38,517 nt of DNA, from assembly GCA_002358575.1 (NCBI GenBank), contig DEPD01000045.1, positions 10,374-48,890 of the forward strand, in the 5' to 3' direction. This document shows, in pieces, positions 33,392 through 38,517 of this stretch. Positions within the stretch are counted from its first letter, which is position 1; each line of letters opens with the position of its first letter. The stretch is from Lachnospiraceae bacterium UBA3401. Lineage in GTDB: Bacteria > Bacillota > Clostridia > Lachnospirales > Lachnospiraceae. The position numbers were made by a program, and so were the translations under genes. Under the pieces are notes generated by a model. The model saw nothing but the letters and a program-made list of their open reading frames with translations. It did not search any database and was not told the DNA's origin.

Positions 33392-34465
33392 ATGCTGAAA
33401 AAAAATATCAAACTGGATGGCAGCACAATACTGGTGACAGGTGCAGCCGGTTTTATTGGTGCAAATTTAATATTGGCATTGATGAAAAATGTTCAGAATA
33501 TTCACATTGTAGGCATTGACAATATGAATGACTACTATGATGTGTCGCTCAAAAAATTTCGGCTTAGGCAGATTGAAGAGTGCTGCAAGAAGGTATCAGG
33601 TAGTTTTACATTTATTAGGGAAAGCATTGCTGATAAGACGCTGGTCAGTGAGCTATTTGTGCAGTATCAGCCACAAATTGTAGTCAATCTTGCAGCGCAG
33701 GCGGGTGTGCGTTATAGTATTGAGAATCCAGATGCCTATATTGAATCCAATTTGATTGGCTTTTATAATATTCTTGAGGCGTGTCGACACAGTTATGACA
33801 ATGGCGCGGCGGGTGTAGCGCATCTCGTGTATGCAAGTTCTTCGTCTGTGTATGGGAGCAACAAGAAAATTCCTTATGCGACAGAAGACAAGGTGGACAA
33901 TCCGGTATCTCTCTATGCGGCCACAAAGAAATCCGATGAGCTGTTGGCATATGCCTATGCAAAATTGTACAATATTCCTTCGACAGGATTACGTTTTTTT
34001 ACAGTGTATGGTCCGGCAGGGCGGCCAGATATGGCATATTTTGGATTTACAGACAAGCTTGTGCGGAATGAGACAATAAAGATATTTAATTATGGAAATT
34101 GCAAACGTGATTTTACGTATATTGATGATATTGTTACAGGGGTAGAGGCAGTTATGCAATGTGCACCGCTTCCTAATGAGGAGGGGGTAAAGTATAAGAT
34201 TTATAATATCGGAAATAATCAGCCAGAAAATTTGTTAGATTTTGTGGAAATTTTGCAGGATGAACTCAAGGCTGCTGGGGTGCTGCCAGAGAACTATGAT
34301 TTTGCAGCGCACAAGGAGTTTGTGGGAATGCAGCCAGGTGATGTGGAGATCACATATGCAGATGTCAGTGCATTGGAGCGCGATTTTGGATTTAAACCAT
34401 CAACGCAACTGCGCGAGGGACTCAGAAATTTTGCACAGTGGTACAAACAGTTTTATGCGAATTGA
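33392..34465 (+). CDS. UDP-glucuronate 4-epimerase-like NAD-dependent epimerase
   Basis: A 357-residue short-chain dehydrogenase/reductase of the extended class. The NAD-binding motif GAAGFIG is at about residues 18-24, with a FMNDYYD-like acidic segment after strand 2. NLAAQAGVRYSIENPDAY and the catalytic YAATKK (YxxxK) with the preceding SSSSVYG serine are present. NMNDYYD plus RFFTVYGPAGRPDMA are typical of UDP-glucuronate 4-epimerases, which make UDP-galacturonate for capsule and exopolysaccharide. Overlap of one base with the upstream gene suggests co-translation. A strong terminator follows. Confidence 0.88.
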   Translation: MLKKNIKLDGSTILVTGAAGFIGANLILALMKNVQNIHIVGIDNMNDYYDVSLKKFRLRQIEECCKKVSGSFTFIRESIADKTLVSELFVQYQPQIVVNLAAQAGVRYSIENPDAYIESNLIGFYNILEACRHSYDNGAAGVAHLVYASSSSVYGSNKKIPYATEDKVDNPVSLYAATKKSDELLAYAYAKLYNIPSTGLRFFTVYGPAGRPDMAYFGFTDKLVRNETIKIFNYGNCKRDFTYIDDIVTGVEAVMQCAPLPNEEGVKYKIYNIGNNQPENLLDFVEILQDELKAAGVLPENYDFAAHKEFVGMQPGDVEITYADVSALERDFGFKPSTQLREGLRNFAQWYKQFYAN

Positions 34466-34472
34466 TTTCAGG

Positions 34473-34518
34473 CGGCGAAAAATAAGCATTTGGAACAGTG
34501 CTTATTTTTCGCCGTTTT
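34473..34518. terminator. Bidirectional terminator after the epimerase
   Basis: A 16-bp stem pairs 34473-34488 (CGGCGAAAAATAAGCA) with 34499-34514, followed by TTTT. It separates the plus-strand epimerase from the convergent AraC-type gene; the AT-rich stem flanks would also work on the minus strand. Confidence 0.9.
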
Positions 34519-34533
34519 GATATATATTTGCTA

Positions 34534-35451
34534 TCAGGTTAGTTTTGGCTGGTCTTTCCGCAGAGATTGACGATACTCAGTGGGTGTACAGCCCATAGTC
34601 TTTTTAAAAACTTTATTAAAATAACTTGTGTTGTTAAATCCGACAATACCTGCAATTTCAGAGATGGATTCATGTGTTTTGCGGTACATATATTTTGCAG
34701 ATTCCATAATGCGGTATCGCATTAGATACTCGATTGGCGAGAGACCTGTCACGCGCTTGAAGCATCGACAGCATTCGCTTTTGCTGACGAGAATAGCGTC
34801 AGAGATATCCGCCAAAGTAACAGGGTCCATAAAATGTTCCTGTATATAGAGGATTGCTTGCTTAACCCGATATGCATCTTGATTTGCAGTACGCGCAGTA
34901 GTGTTGGGAGAGGCTGGCGATGCAGCGAGAAGCTGATCGTATATGAGTTTCCACAATTGTAAGACATATGATTTGCTCAGCAGTTCATAACCAGTAGGAT
35001 GTTCTGTGTTAAGTGCAATCAGTTGATTTAAGGGGAGTAAAAACTGTTGGTACAGCGTATTGCTTTTGGTAATGTGCAGACAACAAAATGTCTGGCTGGA
35101 AATTACAGGATTGATATATTTGCTTTCCAGTTCAAGCTGACCGTATCCAAGAATAAAGGAAGGATGAATAACAGTACAATAAAAAATTCCCCCGCCGTCT
35201 TCGGAGGGCGTGATAAAATGTCTGACGCCTTGATTGACGAAGATAATATCCCCTTCAGATACATATAAATTTTTTTCGTTGCAGGTTATATAGGCATGTC
35301 CTTTGAGCACGTATTGAAATTCAATCTCATCATGCCAGTGCCAGTGCACAATCGGCGCGTCAGGCACAGTACTATCAAAAGTGAAAAGCTCTAGGGAATA
35401 TCCGCTGAGCAGCAGTTTTTGTGTGCGTTTTGTATAAAAATCAGGGTCCAT
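34534..35451 (-). CDS. AraC-family regulator with cupin sensor domain
   Basis: A 305-residue regulator. The N-terminal cupin (about 25-110) has VHWHWHDEIEFQYVLKGHAYITCNEKNLYVSEGDIIFVNQGVRH, a sugar-sensing fold. The AraC/XylS helix-turn-helix pair occupies about 205-300 (MDPVTLADISDAILVSKSECCRCFKRVTG, ISEIAGIVGFNNTSYFNKVFKKTMGCTP). AAGGAATTAATTC precedes the ATG. It is divergent from araA, so control of arabinose use is the natural guess; similar regulators control many other glycosidase genes. Inference, not shown. Confidence 0.92.
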   Translation of the reverse strand: MDPDFYTKRTQKLLLSGYSLELFTFDSTVPDAPIVHWHWHDEIEFQYVLKGHAYITCNEKNLYVSEGDIIFVNQGVRHFITPSEDGGGIFYCTVIHPSFILGYGQLELESKYINPVISSQTFCCLHITKSNTLYQQFLLPLNQLIALNTEHPTGYELLSKSYVLQLWKLIYDQLLAASPASPNTTARTANQDAYRVKQAILYIQEHFMDPVTLADISDAILVSKSECCRCFKRVTGLSPIEYLMRYRIMESAKYMYRKTHESISEIAGIVGFNNTSYFNKVFKKTMGCTPTEYRQSLRKDQPKLT

Positions 35452-35879
35452 GAATTAATTCCTTCTTTCCTGTAAGAAACTGTTCAGAAATAGACAAGTC
35501 AAAGGATATGCCATCTATTTTTGAATTGTTTCTGTATAGTAGGTATTCCGACCTCATATTGGTAGGACAGTAACATTATCATGTTGTTTATTGAAAATAG
35601 TATACCATATTTTAAGAAAAAAACAATTAGTGTATAATAAAATATTTTATGTTTTGATAAAGTAAATATTGTTTTCTACTGTGTTTTGTGATAAAAATAT
35701 AGTAACAGATTCATTATACTAGAATTTTTGTTATAAGTTTGATGCTCCATCAGCCATGGGGTGTTGACTTAGGAATTGTTCAGAAATTACTTGTGGCAGG
35801 AACGCCATATAAATGTCATGAGTAGCTTATTAACAGTTCGTTAGTATGTGTTAAATTTATAAAAAATAGGAGGGATACT
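35452..35879. other. 428-bp divergent regulatory region between the AraC gene and araA
   Basis: Near the AraC start an imperfect inverted repeat pairs 35476-35494 with 35514-35532 (16 of 19). A second copy of its arm (AGGAATTGTTCAGAAA, 35771-35786) lies near araA, 3' of TTGACT (35764-35769). TTAACA (35830-35835) and TGTTAA (35849-35854) form a small palindrome before the araA ribosome binding site. The middle is very AT rich. No clean cre (CcpA) site or sigma-A promoter was identified with confidence. Confidence 0.5.
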
Positions 35880-37376
35880 ATGAAAACGGGTAAGAATTAC
35901 AAATTTTGGTTTGCGACAGGTTCACAGGATTTATACGGTGATGCGTGTCTGCACAATGTAGCAGAACATTCCAAGAAGATTGTGGAGGGGCTTAACAATT
36001 CGGGTCTTTTGCCCTATGAAGTTGTGTGGAAACCAACATTAATCACAAATGCAGTGATTAGAAAGACTTTTAATGAGGCAAATGCTGATGAGGAGTGTGC
36101 GGGTGTCATCACATGGATGCATACATTTTCACCAGCAAAATCGTGGATTTTGGGATTGCAGGAATATCGGAAGCCACTGATGCATTTTCACACACAATTT
36201 AATGAAGAAATTCCTTATGATACAATCGACATGGATTTTATGAATGAAAACCAGTCCGCACATGGCGACCGTGAATATGGTCATATTGTGAGTCGTATGG
36301 GAATTGAGCGCAAGATTGTTGTCGGACATTGGCAAAATCAAGATGTAATCAAGAAAATTGCACAGTGGATGGTAACTGCGGTAGGTGTGATGGAGTCCTC
36401 TCATATTAGAGTGTGCCGTTTTGGTGATAATATGAATAATGTCGCTGTTACTGAGGGAGATAAGGTTGAGGCTCAGATTCAGTTTGGCTGGGAAATTGAC
36501 CATTATAATGTGAATGATTTGGTGGAATATGTCAATGCAGTTTCAGCGGTAGATATTAAAAATCTGACAGATGAATATTACAGCAAGTATCAAATTTTGA
36601 CAGAGGGCAGGGACGACACAGAGTTTAGAAGACATGTTGAAGTGCAGGCTGCGATTGAAATTGGTATGGAGAGATTTCTTGAAGAGAGAGATTACCATGC
36701 GATTGTGACGCACTTTGGTATGCTTGGCGGATTAAAGCAGCTTCCGGGGCTGGCAATTCAGCGCCTGATGGAAAAAGGTTATGGATTTGGCGGCGAGGGC
36801 GATTGGAAGACGGCTGCTATGGTTCGCTTGATGAAAATTATGGCTTCTAATGTGAAGGATGCAAAAGGTACCTCCTTTATGGAAGATTATACTTATAACT
36901 TTGTTCCAGGCAAGGAAGGCATTTTGCAGGCACATATGTTGGAGGTTTGCCCAAGCATTGCAGATGGCGATATTTCCATTAAGGTTTGTCCGTTGTCTAT
37001 GGGCAATAGAGAAGATCCTGCAAGACTTGTATTTACTTCAAAGACAGGTCCTGCTGTGGCAGCTTCACTGATTGACCTTGGAAATCGATTTCGCTTGATT
37101 ATCAATGCTGTTGACTGCAAGAAGGTGGAGAAACCGATGCCAAAACTTCCAGTTGCAACGGCTTTCTGGACACCAGAACCAAACCTTACAGTAGGTGCGG
37201 AAGCGTGGATTTTAGCGGGCGGCGCACATCATACAGCGTTCTCTTATGACCTGTCTGTTGAACAGATGGTTGACTGGGCGGATGCGATGGGAATCGAGGC
37301 GGTTGTCATTGACAAAAACACTGATATCAGGACATTTAAAAATGAGTTGAGATGGAATTCTGTAGTATATCGCTAA
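35880..37376 (+). CDS. araA: L-arabinose isomerase
   Basis: A 498-residue enzyme converting L-arabinose to L-ribulose, the first step of arabinose catabolism. Length is normal. The metal and catalytic residues are visible: E306 in FGGEGDW, E335 after SFM, H352 in QAHMLEVCP and H450 in GGAHHTAF, matching known E. coli positions closely. AGGAGGG lies 7 bases upstream of the ATG. Neither araB nor araD is in the window, so the pathway is either split elsewhere or begins here alone. The divergent AraC-type regulator is the likely controller. Confidence 0.97.
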   Translation: MKTGKNYKFWFATGSQDLYGDACLHNVAEHSKKIVEGLNNSGLLPYEVVWKPTLITNAVIRKTFNEANADEECAGVITWMHTFSPAKSWILGLQEYRKPLMHFHTQFNEEIPYDTIDMDFMNENQSAHGDREYGHIVSRMGIERKIVVGHWQNQDVIKKIAQWMVTAVGVMESSHIRVCRFGDNMNNVAVTEGDKVEAQIQFGWEIDHYNVNDLVEYVNAVSAVDIKNLTDEYYSKYQILTEGRDDTEFRRHVEVQAAIEIGMERFLEERDYHAIVTHFGMLGGLKQLPGLAIQRLMEKGYGFGGEGDWKTAAMVRLMKIMASNVKDAKGTSFMEDYTYNFVPGKEGILQAHMLEVCPSIADGDISIKVCPLSMGNREDPARLVFTSKTGPAVAASLIDLGNRFRLIINAVDCKKVEKPMPKLPVATAFWTPEPNLTVGAEAWILAGGAHHTAFSYDLSVEQMVDWADAMGIEAVVIDKNTDIRTFKNELRWNSVVYR

Positions 37377-37383
37377 AAGCATT

Positions 37384-37674
37384 TCATTCAAAATATAGGC
37401 GTTTTGGTTTTTCGACAAACTCTACTTCGTCGAGGTCTGCAAAGGCGTCTATAAAATCTTCCCTTACAGTTGCGATGGCATAGCCATTGATAAGTGGCTC
37501 AATATGAATCACATCAGATTCTAGTCGCTCTAAAGGACCATGGTATTTGACAATTAATTCCCAGGTTTTGGTTGCAGGAGTGTATCCTGTGCCAAGCACC
37601 TGGGATTTTTGCAGTTCTGTTTCCGTGGCGGATAGAGCAAGATTGAGCAGGTTTTCAAGTTTTGCGTTTGTCAT
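37384..37674 (-). CDS. Orphan S8-protease propeptide-like protein
   Basis: A 96-residue protein starting MTNAKLENLLNLALSATETEL. From memory, it matches the N-terminal segment of clostridial subtilase-like (S8/CspA-type) proteins: WELIVKYHGPLERLE, INGYAIATV, and the terminal LDEVEFVEKPKRLYFE just before the catalytic domain would begin. Here the reading frame ends at that point, and the 3' side runs into araA. No Asp/His/Ser catalytic domain is present. It could be a decayed remnant or a free-standing protease inhibitor or chaperone. The start at 37674 follows AAAAGGA by about 11 bases; the ATG at 37695 lacks one. Confidence 0.55.
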   Translation of the reverse strand: MTNAKLENLLNLALSATETELQKSQVLGTGYTPATKTWELIVKYHGPLERLESDVIHIEPLINGYAIATVREDFIDAFADLDEVEFVEKPKRLYFE

Positions 37675-37747
37675 ATAAGCGATTCCTTTTACCAAGTTAT
37701 CCTTTTATGATAAGATATGATTTATGGAGGGATTTGTTATAAAAAGG

Positions 37748-37776
37748 TTGATGCAAAACGCTAAAAATGTTATGAT
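37748..37776 (+). promoter_or_regulatory. Promoter for the MGMT-family gene, part of a duplicated segment
   Basis: TTGATG (37748-37753) and TATGAT (37771-37776) have a 17-bp spacer. The segment CTAAAAATGTTATGATA (37761-37777) recurs as CTAAAAATGCTATGATA at 37827-37843, 66 bp downstream, including a second TATGAT and AATAGAAGA-like flank. Confidence 0.6.
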
Positions 37777-37896
37777 ATCATAGAAGATTAGCGGTGCGAG
37801 GGTACAAGCGTTAGTGAATATGAGTACTAAAAATGCTATGATAATAGAAGACTTGTGAAACATAAGAGAAAAATTATTGGTTAGGGGAGGTTTTCT

Positions 37897-38214
37897 GTGG
37901 AACAGTCAACTTTTGAAAAAATATATGAGGTTGTTAAACAGATTCCATATGGACAGGTGGCAACTTATGGACAAGTCGCTGCACTCGCGGGGAATAAGCA
38001 CTGGGCTAGGGTCGTTGGCTATGCACTGCATGTCAATCCAGATCCTGATCAGATTCCGTGTTATCGCGTTGTCAATAAAGATGGCAGAGTGTCTGATGCA
38101 TTTGCTTTTGGGGGTGGCAACCGTCAGGTAGAATTGTTGAAAGCGGAAGGCGTGACGTTTGTAGATGGTTATGTGGATATGCAACGCTGTCAATGGGAGA
38201 GACCACTGTATTGA
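37897..38214 (+). CDS. MGMT/Ogt-like alkyltransferase family protein
   Basis: A 105-residue single-domain member of the methylated-DNA-cysteine methyltransferase fold. The helix-turn-helix region IPYGQVATYGQVAALAG is at about 16-32. The active-site motif reads IPCYRVV (residues 53-59): the acceptor Cys55 is kept, but the usual His of PCHRV is Tyr. Alkyltransferase-like proteins replace the Cys with Trp, so this may still transfer alkyl groups or only bind damaged DNA. The start is GTG at 37897, with AGGGGAGG 7 bases upstream. It lies alone, with the duplicated promoter upstream. Confidence 0.85.
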   Translation: MEQSTFEKIYEVVKQIPYGQVATYGQVAALAGNKHWARVVGYALHVNPDPDQIPCYRVVNKDGRVSDAFAFGGGNRQVELLKAEGVTFVDGYVDMQRCQWERPLY

Positions 38215-38254
38215 GGAGGATAAATATTGATATGTATGCTAAGGGGTATAAAAG

Positions 38255-38410
38255 ATGATATACCTATCTCATTTTGAGTTTCCAGATAGGGAGAGGGAAT
38301 ATGATTTTACAATGAGACAGAAACGCACTTGTTATGATACTGTTTATCCCTTTCTCATTCTTTCAAAACATCAATTGAAAATAAGGCTACCGCAATCCCA
38401 CTGGCTTTAG
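38255..38410 (+). pseudogene. 5' fragment of an AAA-ATPase-like gene
   Basis: A good ribosome binding site (AAGGGG, 38241-38246) precedes an ATG at 38255. The frame reads MIYLSHFEFPDREREYDFTM, then QKRTCYDTVYPFLILSKHQL, and is in phase to a TAG at 38408-38410. From memory this opening matches the start of clostridial AAA-family ATPases (the family next reads toward a GGNGSGKT P-loop). Here the family resemblance ends at about codon 43-44 (38384), where a hairpin-bearing sequence begins, so the gene seems interrupted. The window ends before any downstream remnant could be seen. Confidence 0.5.
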
Positions 38411-38429
38411 ACGATGGGTTAAGGTAGCC
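38385..38429. mobile_element. Hairpin resembling an IS200/IS605-type terminus
   Basis: GGCTACC (38385-38391) pairs with GGTAGCC (38423-38429). The loop holds CCCACTGGCTTTAGAC and TGGG, a pattern I associate with the subterminal palindromes of IS200/IS605 elements. It begins exactly where the ATPase-like frame loses similarity. No transposase is visible in the remaining 90 bases. Tentative. Confidence 0.35.
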
Positions 38430-38517
38430 CAAAGTAGCGGTTTGTGCTTTACTTTCGCTATGGGGACATGGAAATCAAAAAACAGACACAAATATTTATT
38501 ACAGTACTATATTATCT

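Noticed and set aside
35700..35879. CcpA (cre) site before araA
   Set aside because: I saw no match to TGWAANCGNTNWCA in the region; claiming catabolite repression would be guesswork.
37877..38131. 84-codon frame overlapping the MGMT-like gene
   Set aside because: It overlaps the better-supported GTG-initiated frame, which has the PCYR motif, and lacks family features.
1..38517. CRISPR array, tRNA or rRNA
   Set aside because: No regular direct repeats with spacers, no tRNA cloverleaf with CCA-region features and no conserved rRNA segments were noticed by eye; a tRNAscan-type search could still find something I missed.

Overview
The window looks like a chromosomal segment of a Lachnospiraceae-type Firmicute (Clostridium cluster XIVa). 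The reasons are the low-GC codon use, the strong GGAGG-type ribosome binding sites, several small families I associate with that group (DUF4250, and what I take to be DUF6062 and DUF6106), a four-subunit 2-oxoacid:ferredoxin oxidoreductase, and a comEA / two-component / GerM / comEC / holA block. Taxonomy is inferred from gene content only. No rRNA, tRNA, CRISPR array or complete mobile element was seen.

Layout. 1-4.5 kb: a TetR regulator, a cysteine-rich protein with two matching CxxC/CxxH modules, a PfkB-like sugar kinase homologue with an altered catalytic motif behind a structured leader, and two membrane-anchored proteins. 4.5-9.8 kb: guaB with a consensus promoter, then a small unknown gene followed by a gamma-delta-alpha-beta oxidoreductase operon that makes or uses acyl-CoA with reduced ferredoxin. 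9.8-13.2 kb: an unknown charged protein and clpB. 13.2-15.7 kb: a minus-strand SGNH hydrolase and MBOAT O-acyltransferase pair, probably for surface-glycan acylation. 16-20.1 kb: a PrsA-like lipoprotein foldase, htpG behind a perfect CIRCE operator, and a zinc-ribbon protein. 20.2-21.4 kb: a DUF4422 glycosyltransferase-like protein.

21.5-29 kb: a long plus-strand run of comEA, an OmpR-type regulator and its histidine kinase, a GerM lipoprotein, comEC, holA and a DUF4250 protein. It combines DNA uptake, envelope sensing and a replication clamp-loader subunit. 29-32 kb: a siderophore/cobalamin-type ABC importer whose binding protein is on the plus strand and whose permease and ATPase are convergent on the minus strand. 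32-34.5 kb: a polysaccharide deacetylase, an unknown protein, and a UDP-glucuronate 4-epimerase-like enzyme. 34.5-37.4 kb: an AraC regulator divergent from araA (L-arabinose isomerase). 37.4-38.5 kb: a stand-alone protein resembling only the propeptide of an S8 protease, an MGMT-family protein behind a partly duplicated promoter, and the start of an AAA-ATPase-like gene that breaks off after about 44 codons at a hairpin resembling an IS200/IS605-type terminus.

Two families of short palindromic intergenic repeats stand out: two copies at about 16.0 and 17.4 kb, and two at about 6.1 and 19.6 kb. One copy lies inside the htpG leader, between the CIRCE-controlled promoter and the gene. Most of the window is ordinary housekeeping sequence. 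The best leads are the double cysteine-module protein, the GAGN PfkB homologue, the orphan S8 propeptide, the interrupted ATPase at the right edge and the repeat families. I did not find a clearly new multi-gene system.
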